DNA of 64,000 nt from Sporomusa sphaeroides DSM 2875 (GTDB taxonomy: Bacteria; Bacillota; Negativicutes; Sporomusales; Sporomusaceae), in assembly GCF_001941975.2 (NCBI RefSeq), contig NZ_CP146991.1, forward strand, positions 3,469,001-3,533,000, given 5' to 3'. A program made the translations under genes and the position numbers. Shown one piece after another: positions 28,613 to 36,934 of the stretch; within the stretch, counting starts at the first letter, position 1, and each line of letters opens with the position of its first letter. The notes beneath the pieces are model-generated. The model saw only the letters and a program-made list of their open reading frames with translations, did not search any database and was not told the DNA's origin.

Positions 28613-29803
28613 TCACAAGCGTCTGTTTTCCCGATTATTATATATACTGCCTGACACCAGCATCAGCCCGACAATAAACCAATATAACCGGGTAACCGCA
28701 GAATTGCCAAAGTTAAACTCGGTAAGTCCTTGCATAAGCAAACCGACAGTAACAAAAAAACAACCTGCCGCCCAGATATTGGCCGGGGATAACCGGTACC
28801 GATGCCAGGAAATATACAAAATGTATCCGAACATATATACAAAGCCTGTCAAGCCCAGAATTCCTGTTTCGGCTGCCATATGGACAAAGTTATTATGAGC
28901 ATGTGATAACTCCGGTTGTTTTGCCGCCGGTAAAACGTATTTTCCCTGATAGAGGGTTTCAAAGTTATCGGGTCCGACACCTGTTAACGGATGATCCTTG
29001 AACATATTCCAGCCGCTTTGCCAAAGCAGAAGCCTTTCGGCATTTGAACGTTCAGTAAGATCGGTAATACTAGCTACTCTTTTCTCCAGCGCCGGCGTTG
29101 CCCCGATCACTATACCTACTCCCAGACAAACTATTACAATACTTGGCAGAATATACTTATGCTTTTTTATATTCATAAGTCCGTAGAGCAGCAGGCTAAC
29201 AGCTACCGCCACCCAGGCTCCTCTGGTAGCGTTAAAGACCAGCGCCAGCAGGGAAATCAGGAGAACTATCGCTAATAGCATCCGTTTCCTTTTCTCTAAA
29301 TATCCCTTAGCTGTAACCATTACAAATAATAACGGAATCATCTGAACCAGATATCCGGCCAGGATCATGGCATTGGCGCCAAATGCCGCTGCCCGCTGCT
29401 GTCCATGTATCCCCTGCCAAATAGTATAACTGCCGGCAATAAATATGGATACACTGAGAGCCAGCAGAACTACAACCATTTGTTGCGGTTTTTTTATAAA
29501 AAGCACCACCAGAAAGAGCGGTACCATGCGGTAAAAATATTTCCAAACCTGGGCGAAACCAGTTGCTGAATCATAAGCGGCTAAAGCTGATATTAGTAAG
29601 GTAAGAAAGAAAAATAGCAGCGCTTGCACCAGTCCCCGGTCCATATCCGGTTTTTCCGGCTGCTTCACCAGTCGGATAACCGCTAAAATAACCGCCAGCG
29701 ACAACGCAATACTGGTTCCGGCAATTGAAATACAGGAAAACAAGGCATAACAAGTTAGCATATAAAAAATTGCCTTGTCCAAAAAAGCGATATTACTCAT
29801 CAT
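28613..29803 (-). CDS. waaL: O-antigen ligase family protein
   Basis: 396-residue polytopic inner-membrane protein with about ten to twelve helices. A long periplasmic segment near residues 265-305 contains SGWNMFKDHPLTGVGPDNFETL and LSHAHNNFVHMAAETG, the Wzy_C/WaaL signature with the conserved His. It would join finished undecaprenyl-linked O-chain to the lipid A-core on the periplasmic side, the step after Wzm-Wzt export. A Wzy polymerase is the alternative, less likely in an ABC-type system. Confidence 0.86.
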   Translation of the reverse strand: MMSNIAFLDKAIFYMLTCYALFSCISIAGTSIALSLAVILAVIRLVKQPEKPDMDRGLVQALLFFFLTLLISALAAYDSATGFAQVWKYFYRMVPLFLVVLFIKKPQQMVVVLLALSVSIFIAGSYTIWQGIHGQQRAAAFGANAMILAGYLVQMIPLLFVMVTAKGYLEKRKRMLLAIVLLISLLALVFNATRGAWVAVAVSLLLYGLMNIKKHKYILPSIVIVCLGVGIVIGATPALEKRVASITDLTERSNAERLLLWQSGWNMFKDHPLTGVGPDNFETLYQGKYVLPAAKQPELSHAHNNFVHMAAETGILGLTGFVYMFGYILYISWHRYRLSPANIWAAGCFFVTVGLLMQGLTEFNFGNSAVTRLYWFIVGLMLVSGSIYNNRENRRL

Positions 29804-29905
29804 AGCACTTCCTTTGTATTAATTTTTTTGTATTCCTGATTGTAATTTCCTTAGTGGAGTGATACCATAAGTAATGGCCAAAGACAATAGAAAGAAGGGT
29901 ATAAT

Positions 29906-30643
29906 GTGGGCGTGAGTGCAGCCATTATAACATGTAACGAAGAAGCAAATATTAAACGTTGCCTTGAATCCATCACCTGGGTGGATGAAATTATAATCGT
30001 AGACTCCGGCAGTACTGACAGGACACTGGAAATCGCCAGACAGTATACCGACAAGATATACCACCAGGATTGGCTGGGGTTTGCCGAGCAGCGGAATGTG
30101 TCGCTCACAAAAGTAACCGGTGACTGGATCTTAATTATTGATGCTGACGAAGAAGTAACACCGGCATTACGGAATGCCATCCTGCACATGACGCAGGCTG
30201 CAACCAATCATGCTGCCTTTACGATTACAAGAAAAAATATTTTTATGGGAAAAGTCCTCAATTCCTATGTTGAAAAAAAATTGCGCCTTTTTAAGGGCGG
30301 AATTTTAACCTTTCATGGTCAGGTACACGAAGCCGCTATCTTTAACGGCTCTACCGGCCATCTATCCGGCGGCACGTTGATTCACCACCAATATACTGAT
30401 TTGGAAGCTCAGCTTGCTAAAATGAACACCTATTCCACCCTGGCTGCCCGGGAACGCTATGCCGCTAACAAAAAATATGGAGTTCTTGCTTTGGTGGTTC
30501 GCCCCTTGCTTGATTTTTTAAAGCGCTATATTTTAAAAGGTGGTTTTCGCGATGGTATGCCTGGGTTTATTTCGGCAGTTTTACGGGCATTCTATACCTT
30601 TTCCAGGTTTGCAAAACTATATGAGTTGCATAAGAAATCATAA
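29906..30643 (+). CDS. WaaE-like family 2 core glycosyltransferase
   Basis: 245 residues starting at GTG 29906 (AAGAAGGG 8 nt upstream; the overlapping ATG two bases earlier is out of frame). AAIITCNEEANIKRCLESI, VDEIIIVDSGSTDRT, LIIDADEEVTP and MNTYSTLAARERYA match the WaaE/KdtX group, which adds beta-glucose to inner-core heptose. The C-terminal LKRYILKGGFRDGMPG and FAKLYELHKKS are complete here and show what the broken gene at 10006 has lost. A strong terminator follows immediately. Confidence 0.9.
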   Translation: MGVSAAIITCNEEANIKRCLESITWVDEIIIVDSGSTDRTLEIARQYTDKIYHQDWLGFAEQRNVSLTKVTGDWILIIDADEEVTPALRNAILHMTQAATNHAAFTITRKNIFMGKVLNSYVEKKLRLFKGGILTFHGQVHEAAIFNGSTGHLSGGTLIHHQYTDLEAQLAKMNTYSTLAARERYAANKKYGVLALVVRPLLDFLKRYILKGGFRDGMPGFISAVLRAFYTFSRFAKLYELHKKS

Positions 30644-30683
30644 AGATGGGGCGCGGCTGAGCACTGCGCCCTATCTTTTTTTT
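30644..30683 (+). terminator. Rho-independent terminator
   Basis: AGATGGGGCGC pairs with GCGCCCTATCT (one mismatch), followed by a run of eight T on the plus strand, right after the stop of the GT2 gene at 29906-30643. Confidence 0.9.
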
Positions 30684-30691
30684 GTTCTGAC

Positions 30692-31660
30692 TTATATAAC
30701 TTTGAGTTTGGCAACCAAATCCCATAGCAAGGGGTTTTGAGAACAAACAACCCGGTATTTGATCCTGTCAACCAGTTTTAACTGTTCGACATCAAGCTGT
30801 GCAAAATCCTTGCCAAAATCAGCTTCCATTAACTCACGTACTTCTGCTTGATGTCCTTTTTTTAACATCCGCCACAGAAACTTAAATACTTTATACGCTA
30901 TACGCTGCTGAAATATATTTTCCAGTTGTGAAACGCTGTCTACGCCTGCCTTCTGTACGAGTACTGCCGCTGCCGCTCTTTTTAGGCCCAAGATGGCATG
31001 GATGTGCTTCTGCCAATTCCATTGAGAATTGATGGCAGATCCGGCCCTAATCCGGTACTGCATTAATTCTCGTGGCACAGCCTGTACTTCAGCAACAGCA
31101 ACGAGTTTAATAATAAATTCCTGATCCTGCCCGATAAGGCACCCTTCGGTAAACCGGATATTATTTTGTTCAATCACCGACTTGTCAACAAGCAAGCACC
31201 CTATATGTACTTGGGTCTTGCCTCGGATTACAGCTTCTAAAATATCACCACTGACATATGGATAGCTAAATTTAGATTTTAACCCCACATCATACAGATG
31301 CAAATAGCCACAATAAGCCATTGCTGTGCCGGCCGCCTGTTTAGCGGCCAGCAATTCAGCAAGAAAGGTTGGCTCCCATAAATCGTCACCGTCGAGAAAT
31401 GCAATATATTTCCCTGTTGCCGCATTAAGTCCGGCATTTCTTGCACCGGCTGAGCCGCTATTCTTTTGACAAAGCAATTGAACCCGTTGGTCGCTTACCG
31501 CTATCGCTTGCACAATGTTTGGTGTTTCATCTTTTGATCCATCATCAATGACCAACAATTGCCAATCAGTATACGTCTGGCGCTGCACAGACATAATACT
31601 GTCACTAATGTATTTCTCCAGATTATAGGCAGGCATAATGATGGATATTCGTTCACTCAT
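30692..31660 (-). CDS. Family 2 glycosyltransferase
   Basis: 322-residue GT-A protein: ISIIMPAYNLEKYISDSIMSV, LVIDDGSKDETPNIV, NSGSAGARNAGLNAATGKY and AFLDGDDLWEPTFL (metal site). GQDQEFIIKL lies at the acceptor-aspartate position. It is transcribed ahead of the heptosyltransferase-hldE-lptD group and so probably extends the LPS core rather than the O-chain. Its end lies 8 nt beyond the plus-strand terminator at 30644. Confidence 0.87.
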   Translation of the reverse strand: MSERISIIMPAYNLEKYISDSIMSVQRQTYTDWQLLVIDDGSKDETPNIVQAIAVSDQRVQLLCQKNSGSAGARNAGLNAATGKYIAFLDGDDLWEPTFLAELLAAKQAAGTAMAYCGYLHLYDVGLKSKFSYPYVSGDILEAVIRGKTQVHIGCLLVDKSVIEQNNIRFTEGCLIGQDQEFIIKLVAVAEVQAVPRELMQYRIRAGSAINSQWNWQKHIHAILGLKRAAAAVLVQKAGVDSVSQLENIFQQRIAYKVFKFLWRMLKKGHQAEVRELMEADFGKDFAQLDVEQLKLVDRIKYRVVCSQNPLLWDLVAKLKVI

Positions 31661-31691
31661 CCTGACACTTCCCCGTATTTTTGTTCTTATA

Positions 31692-32717
31692 CTACACTTT
31701 TATAAAGTTCTTAACGGCTTGAAAAACCGCCGCAGGCGCTATCTCAGCCATACAATCAATGGCTTGCGGACACTTTCTTTTCCAGCATCCCTGACATGCG
31801 TGGCTTACTGTCAATACCTGATGATTGTCTCCATAAGGCCCATTTCTTAATGAGTCCGTCGGGCCAAATAACGCGATTACCGGAGTATTCATCGCTGCCG
31901 CCAGGTGCATGGGCCCGGTGTCACCGGCAACAACGGTCTTGGCGTTTTTAAGAATATAGGCTAACTGCTTCAGAGTGGTTTTACCTGTTAAGTCCACCGG
32001 CGGAATTGTCATGTTGGCAATAATTTCATCCATAGCGGTTTTATCGGCATGGGTGCCAACAAAGACGGGGATTATTTGCTTTTCAAATAGCTTTTCGGCT
32101 AATTGGGCAAAATGTCCCGGCGGCCAGCATTTGTTCGGCCAATTGGTTCCCGGAATTAGTACGACATAGGGTTTCGTTATGTCCAGTCCGGCTTGTTTAG
32201 CGATAGCTTGCGTCAAAACAGCTTCCTTTTCGGTAATAGTTACGGTAAATTCCGGCTCAGTAATGTGGCAGCCTACTGCTCTGACAACATCGAGATAGCG
32301 GTCAACAACATGACCGGCGCTGTTCGGCCCGCAGACTTTTTGACTTATTTTGTCGCTGAATTCCCGGGCATTGCAGTACACAAGCCGCTTGGGTGCGCCG
32401 CTCAAATACGCAATTGCCGCACTCTTAAATAAGCCCTGCAGGTCGAGGACAAGGTCAAACCGCTGTTTACGCAATGTACTAGCCAAACCGGGAACATAGC
32501 TGAAGAAGCCGCCCGGAGTTTTGCATTGGGCTTTATCAAAAATAATAATTTCATCGATATTGGGGTTATTAGTCAACAAATCATAAGCCGGTTTCTCCAC
32601 TATCCAGGTAATGCGGGCCTCAGGGTAACAGGCTTTTAAGGCTGACGCCACCGGCAAGGCGTGAATGCAATCACCGATGGCGCTTAGTTTGACAATAAGA
32701 ATGTTGTGATAGCTCAA
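31692..32717 (-). CDS. GT9 LPS heptosyltransferase (WaaC/WaaF-like)
   Basis: 341 residues. ILIVKLSAIGDCIHALPVASAL and ITWIVEKPAYDLL at the N-terminus, LDLQGLFKSAAIAYLSG, IPGTNWPNKCWPPGHFA, and VVAGDTGPMHLAAAMNTP with ALFGPTD in the donor domain are all classic GT9. The end carries CQGCWKRKCPQAIDC. Because it is immediately followed by the two heptose-activation genes it is the best candidate for heptosyltransferase I of the inner core. Substrate order is inference. Confidence 0.92.
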   Translation of the reverse strand: MSYHNILIVKLSAIGDCIHALPVASALKACYPEARITWIVEKPAYDLLTNNPNIDEIIIFDKAQCKTPGGFFSYVPGLASTLRKQRFDLVLDLQGLFKSAAIAYLSGAPKRLVYCNAREFSDKISQKVCGPNSAGHVVDRYLDVVRAVGCHITEPEFTVTITEKEAVLTQAIAKQAGLDITKPYVVLIPGTNWPNKCWPPGHFAQLAEKLFEKQIIPVFVGTHADKTAMDEIIANMTIPPVDLTGKTTLKQLAYILKNAKTVVAGDTGPMHLAAAMNTPVIALFGPTDSLRNGPYGDNHQVLTVSHACQGCWKRKCPQAIDCMAEIAPAAVFQAVKNFIKV

Positions 32718-32738
32718 GAAATACCTCCTGCATGAATC

Positions 32739-33221
32739 TCACTTTTCAGTGCCGTTATAATCGTTCATCCTGCTAATGATATTACTTGACGACCGTCCAG
32801 GCACCTCAGGTACCAGTACCGTACGGCCACCCTGGGCGGCGACAATTTTGCTTTCAGGTAATTTTTCGATGGTATAGTCGCCGCCTTTGGCGTAGATATC
32901 AGGTTTTATCTCGGTCACAATATTTTCGGCAGTGGTCTCTTGAAAGATAACTACATAATCCACAGCAGCCAAAGCAGCCAGTACTTCAGCCCTGTCTTCC
33001 TGGCAATTAACCGGTCTGGCAGGGCCTTTGAGATTGCGTACCGATTGGTCGCTGTTGAGGCCGACGATAAGGCAGTCGCCTAAAGCGCGGGCAGCCGCGA
33101 GATAGCGGACATGTCCGGCGTGAAGTATATCGAAGCAGCCGTTAGTAAAAACTATGGTTTTACCGGCTGCCTTTATGTTCCTGGCAATTGCCGCTATATC
33201 TGCTCTGGTGATGATCTTCAT
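32739..33221 (-). CDS. hldC: Heptose-1-phosphate adenylyltransferase (HldE C-domain type)
   Basis: 160-residue nucleotidyltransferase: TNGCFDILHAGHVRYLAAA has the HxGH motif, then VGLNSDQSVRNLKGPARPV and PGRSSSNIISRM (ISSTxxR type). It transfers AMP to D-glycero-D-manno-heptose-1-phosphate to give the ADP-heptose precursor. In many proteobacteria this is the C-terminal half of HldE. Here it is separate and its start overlaps the kinase stop by 4 nt, so translation is coupled. Confidence 0.94.
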   Translation of the reverse strand: MKIITRADIAAIARNIKAAGKTIVFTNGCFDILHAGHVRYLAAARALGDCLIVGLNSDQSVRNLKGPARPVNCQEDRAEVLAALAAVDYVVIFQETTAENIVTEIKPDIYAKGGDYTIEKLPESKIVAAQGGRTVLVPEVPGRSSSNIISRMNDYNGTEK

Positions 33222-34216
33222 TGTGTGTATTCTCCAATGGCTGTTCTAAGTTCTGCCGGGGTGGCAGTGGCTGTCCCTGGTTTGCGGACAACAACACCGG
33301 CGGCAAGGTTGGCTAAACAAGCGGCATCATAGTAGGAAGCACCGGCGGCTAGCGCTAGCATCATCGTGACAACAACGGTATCCCCGGCACCGGTGACATC
33401 GTAGACTTCACTTTTGTTGCTGACCGGAATATGAGAAACTGAGCCGGAGCGTTCAAACAAAGTCATGCCTTCCGGACCTTGGGTAATTAATACAGCTTGA
33501 GCAGCAAGCCGCTCAAGCAGAAGTTGCCCAGCCTTACTGAGCGATTTTTGGTCATGGACGGCAAAATCCACGGCACTGGCCGCTTCTGATTCATTCTGCT
33601 TAACCAGCTTAATGCCCTTATAGTCCATAATGTTATAACGAGAGTCCACCATTGAGGGTATCCCTGTCTGGTTACAGGCTTCAATAACCATTTTTTTTAA
33701 GTCCGGAGAAACGGAGAAACCGCCGTAGTCACTCATGACTACGGCATCCATATTGCGGATATTTTCCCGGACATAGCCGAGGAGCTGTTGCTCAATACCA
33801 GCGGCCAGTGCTCGCTTGCATTCACAGTCAATCCGGACAACCTGCTGACGCACAGTTGCCTGCCCGCCCGCCATTACCCTGGTTTTCGTAATAGTGGGAC
33901 GGGAGGTATCAATAATAAATCCCTGAGTATTGACGTTTTTGCTATTTAAGACTTGAGTAAGCTGCTGACCGGCGTTGTCGCCGCCAATGATGCCGACAGC
34001 ATGCACCTGTCCTCCTAAGGTTACCGCATTATGAACAGCATTGGCCGCACCACCGGGAACCACTGTTTCGCCGCAGTGCTCAAGAATGAGGACAGGTGCC
34101 TCCCTGGAAATGCGGGAGATTTTTCCTTCCAGATAGATATCGGCTACCATGTCGCCAATGACCATGATTTTTTTATTTTGGAAGTTGTCTATAAGCCGGG
34201 CTAAGTGTTGGGACAC
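33218..34216 (-). CDS. hldA: D-glycero-D-manno-heptose-7-phosphate kinase (HldE N-domain type)
   Basis: 332-residue PfkB/ribokinase-family sugar kinase. MVIGDMVADIYLEGKISRIS and PVLILEHCGETVVPGGAANA form the substrate lid, and DVTGAGDTVVVTMMLA carries the GAGD catalytic aspartate. It phosphorylates heptose-7-P at C1. gmhA, gmhB and hldD, needed for the other heptose steps, are not in this window. It sits between lptD and the adenylyltransferase, all on the minus strand. Confidence 0.94.
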   Translation of the reverse strand: MSQHLARLIDNFQNKKIMVIGDMVADIYLEGKISRISREAPVLILEHCGETVVPGGAANAVHNAVTLGGQVHAVGIIGGDNAGQQLTQVLNSKNVNTQGFIIDTSRPTITKTRVMAGGQATVRQQVVRIDCECKRALAAGIEQQLLGYVRENIRNMDAVVMSDYGGFSVSPDLKKMVIEACNQTGIPSMVDSRYNIMDYKGIKLVKQNESEAASAVDFAVHDQKSLSKAGQLLLERLAAQAVLITQGPEGMTLFERSGSVSHIPVSNKSEVYDVTGAGDTVVVTMMLALAAGASYYDAACLANLAAGVVVRKPGTATATPAELRTAIGEYTQ

Positions 34217-34243
34217 AAGTTAGGCTCCTTTCGGGAAAATAGA

Positions 34244-35653
34244 TTACCAGCGGGTGGTACTGATGTCAAATTTGATTTGGTCGCGTTCGGCCCGATAGGT
34301 GATGGCTGCCTGCCAGCAATGAAGATTCCTGTACCAGGTGTAGTCTACATCCTCTACGCGTTTGTTATCCAGGTCATAGCTATGTCTTACGCCGATTGTA
34401 TTCATTTTGTCAATTTTGTAGGTGAAGCCGGAAACAAGCTCACGGCTAAGATCATCACTATCATACTCGAACAAGGTCTCATTGTTCTTGGTATAATGAT
34501 AGCCTACCCAGGTATTGAATCGTTCAGACCATCTTTTATCGACAGTAGCATCAAACTTAAAGATGTTTTGCGAAGAGTTATCATAGCTTTCACGTATATG
34601 TTCAATACCGGTTCCCAGATACAAGTTCATAGTATCATTCAGTTTTATAGGATTGTGCCTAAAGTACAACTCGTATTCCTGATGCCAGCTTGTTTTATCG
34701 TCATCTGTCCACTTGCCGTAAATGGCCGTAAAGGAGTAGCTGACAGGCATCCTCCCCAGTTGGCGCGGATGGTAGGTCAATTTGAACTCCGGCTCTTTCT
34801 TAATCCAGTTGTCGTCGTCATCAAGAAAATGTCCTTGGGCTACTCCAATAGAGTAATTTTCCTCGCGCTGAATAATACCAAAGCTCGGTTTAAAATCTGC
34901 TTTGGTATAGTAATCAAGATTAGCATAGGCAGAAAGCCTATTAGTCAGCGGATAATCAATATGCTGCTTTATATATATCCCCTGTTCACTGTCATAGCCG
35001 ATTCGGGGAAAGGAAGATTCCCCCCCCTCTCCAATAGACTGCCGGTATCTCGGCAAAGAAAAAATAACCTTATTGCCAATCCAAAACTTAGCGTTATAGG
35101 CAATCATTTGATCGCCAGGCCAGATTTCAATTTTATCGGCGCTTACGTGGTAGTCAGGTACTTTGGCCGGACAATTGGTGGTGGATCCGTGGTCGATGAC
35201 ATACTGCTCTGGGTAGATGTTGATAACATCCCCGGCAACATATTTACGGCCGATTTTCCCTTTGACATTCTCCATGCTGCCAGTTTTCAGCTTGTAGTTA
35301 TACAGAGTGTGGTGACCTGTCAGATGAGAATCAGGCTGGGAAAAACGAGCTTCGTCGTTGATCCAGATTTCACTTAATTTCGCATTGCCGTTAACTAGTT
35401 CGGCTTCCACCTTCTGCCCCTGGTTGGTGATTACAACATTTCCCTCTGCGCGAATATCACCTGTTTCATCACTGAAGGACAGGTTGTCGGCTTCTATTAC
35501 AATCGGAGCTTTCGGAGCCTGTGGGGCTTGCTCCGCAGTAACTGTTTGCGCAGGTTGGGTTGTTGGGGTTTCTTGCGCCTGGCTGGCATGGGGTGCACTA
35601 AAGACTATGGTTAACGCCAAGAGTCCCAGAATAATTTTATTATTATTAGGCAT
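34244..35653 (-). CDS. lptD: LPS-assembly outer-membrane protein LptD (short form)
   Basis: 469 residues: a signal peptide (cleavage near residue 26, SQAQE), a Pro/Gln/Ala linker, an OstA/LptA-like beta-jellyroll (IVIEADNLSFSDETGDIRAEGNVVI), then a barrel rich in alternating aromatics and ending in TRW. The C-terminal NLHCWQAAITYRAERDQIKF is the most LptD-like segment. It inserts LPS into the outer leaflet. It is much shorter than proteobacterial LptD (about 780 residues), and no lptE is visible. Upstream of hldA on the same strand. Confidence 0.86.
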   Translation of the reverse strand: MPNNNKIILGLLALTIVFSAPHASQAQETPTTQPAQTVTAEQAPQAPKAPIVIEADNLSFSDETGDIRAEGNVVITNQGQKVEAELVNGNAKLSEIWINDEARFSQPDSHLTGHHTLYNYKLKTGSMENVKGKIGRKYVAGDVINIYPEQYVIDHGSTTNCPAKVPDYHVSADKIEIWPGDQMIAYNAKFWIGNKVIFSLPRYRQSIGEGGESSFPRIGYDSEQGIYIKQHIDYPLTNRLSAYANLDYYTKADFKPSFGIIQREENYSIGVAQGHFLDDDDNWIKKEPEFKLTYHPRQLGRMPVSYSFTAIYGKWTDDDKTSWHQEYELYFRHNPIKLNDTMNLYLGTGIEHIRESYDNSSQNIFKFDATVDKRWSERFNTWVGYHYTKNNETLFEYDSDDLSRELVSGFTYKIDKMNTIGVRHSYDLDNKRVEDVDYTWYRNLHCWQAAITYRAERDQIKFDISTTRW

Positions 35654-35753
35654 AGCGCTTAGTATTCTCCTATCCTAGATAAAAAGTTACACATCTAATT
35701 TTTATTCGCTATATATCGCGCTATTCCTTTATATGATACCTAGTAATATGTAG

Positions 35754-35779
35754 AAAAGCCGCTAAAAAGCGGCTTTTTT
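35754..35779 (-). terminator. Terminator hairpin between two envelope genes
   Basis: AAGCCGCT pairs with AGCGGCTT around a 4-nt A loop, with A/T tracts on both sides, so it can work in either direction. On the minus strand it closes the gene at 35796-36722, lying 17 nt after its stop, and separates it from lptD. Confidence 0.78.
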
Positions 35780-35795
35780 TTAGGATATTTACCTG

Positions 35796-36722
35796 TTAAT
35801 TTACAGTAATGCCATATATTTCGACGTCTTCCTTGGTTTGTACGTAGGTTTGGCTGCCAATAGGAATTTCGACATCCTTGCCACTGACAAAAGCACCACC
35901 AATAACGCCTACCGGTCCAAGGACAATCATGCCGGCAACACTGGCGCCCGCGGCTGTGGCCAGTGATTTGGTTTCTTTTTCGGCTTTTTCGCCAACAAAG
36001 ATAGCAATGGTTTTGCCATCCACGGTTTTAAGGGTATCAAAGCTTACTTCGAGCTTGGCATCACGGCCAAAATTTTTCCTGGGACTCACCTTTACTACTT
36101 TGCCGCTTCCGGTACTTCCTTTTGGCAGGACAAGGACATTGCCAACATATACGTCTTCAGCCACGGCTAAGGCCACACGGTCGCCTGCGCGGCTTTGCTT
36201 GCTGTGCAGGGTGGAAAGGGTTTTGATTTTGATTAAGGTATCCTGGGGAATGAGAGTGCTGGCAACTTCAACTTCTCCGTCGGTATATGCAAGCTGGAGA
36301 AGTTTGTCCAGGCGGCCTTGTAACGAGCCGGCTTCAGCACTGCCATTCATTATAGTTTCGAGATTGTCGATTCTCGCCTTGATGGAGTTATCGCTTACAC
36401 TATGGGTCAATGTCCATTCCACTGAATTTAGTTTGGTAAGCATAGATGGAGTAGCTTCGCTTGTTTCAAGAACATCGGTATACAACTCGTCAACGCGTGG
36501 CAGTAAAGCTTCCTGGGTTTCACTGCCATAGACATCTTCTTCGATTTTGGTTATCCGGTCAGCCACTGCACCGGTTTGGGGTGTGCCATAAACGGCTTTT
36601 TCGACTACCGCCAGTTTGCCGATAACGGTAAGGTCAGCTGATTGAGCCGATACAGGAACGGCAAGTGCCGTGATTAGCAGCATCATGACGGTGAACAAGG
36701 CTGTTATTTTTTTGTTGGACAT
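35796..36722 (-). CDS. Exported protein with VYG repeats, unknown function
   Basis: 308 residues. Residues 1-26 are a signal peptide (LITALAVPVSAQS), so it is exported. Residues 30-150 contain three or four loose repeats of about 40 residues with the pattern R-I/V-x2-I/L-E then VYG or similar (VEKAVYG, IEEDVYG, LETIMNG), probably helical pairs. Residues 170-240 look beta-rich (AGDRVALAVAEDVYVGNVLV, PKGSTGSGKVV), and a Gly/Ala-rich hydrophobic stretch (residues 255-280) could sit in a membrane. GGGAGG precedes the ATG. It lies between lptD and the porins, suggesting an envelope role. The function is not known to me. Confidence 0.75.
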   Translation of the reverse strand: MSNKKITALFTVMMLLITALAVPVSAQSADLTVIGKLAVVEKAVYGTPQTGAVADRITKIEEDVYGSETQEALLPRVDELYTDVLETSEATPSMLTKLNSVEWTLTHSVSDNSIKARIDNLETIMNGSAEAGSLQGRLDKLLQLAYTDGEVEVASTLIPQDTLIKIKTLSTLHSKQSRAGDRVALAVAEDVYVGNVLVLPKGSTGSGKVVKVSPRKNFGRDAKLEVSFDTLKTVDGKTIAIFVGEKAEKETKSLATAAGASVAGMIVLGPVGVIGGAFVSGKDVEIPIGSQTYVQTKEDVEIYGITVN

Positions 36723-36830
36723 TTAGATTCCTCCCATGAAAAATTGTGTAATATGATTAATTCGTCATGAAAGATAAATATTCCTGCTTAATAAAATGTT
36801 ATCGTGCCTTTTAGTGTTGTGCTCTTTTTA

Positions 36831-36856
36831 GGACAAGGGACCTGTCCCCTTGTCCC
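36831..36856. repeat. REP-like palindrome
   Basis: GGACAAGGG and CCCTTGTCC form a 9-bp perfect stem. Nested within it GGGACCTGTCCC is itself a palindrome, so two alternative hairpins are possible. The GGGACA/TGTCCC pattern resembles the short extragenic palindromes that accompany RAYT-type transposases in many genomes. Only one copy was seen here. Confidence 0.6.
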
Positions 36857-36884
36857 AGTCACGGTGTGCCCCTCACCTTACCGC

Positions 36885-36921
36885 AAAAAACTCCTTTGCC
36901 AATAAGGCAAAGGAGTTTTTT
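36885..36921 (-). terminator. Terminator of first SLH porin
   Basis: CTCCTTTGCC pairs with GGCAAAGGAG, extended by A/T pairs to about 15 bp, loop of 5 nt and a T6 tail on the minus strand. It ends 14 nt before the porin stop codon boundary at 36935. Confidence 0.93.
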
Positions 36922-36934
36922 AACAGTTTGCAGT

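Noticed and set aside
34205-35377. 390-codon plus-strand open frame opposite lptD
   Set aside because: It lies wholly antisense to a gene with signal peptide, OstA and barrel features. Its product has no family motif and no ribosome site.
36723-36934. Possible small gene upstream of the VYG-repeat protein
   Set aside because: Only a REP-like palindrome, the porin terminator and the AGCAGGAAT motif are present. There is no plausible coding frame.
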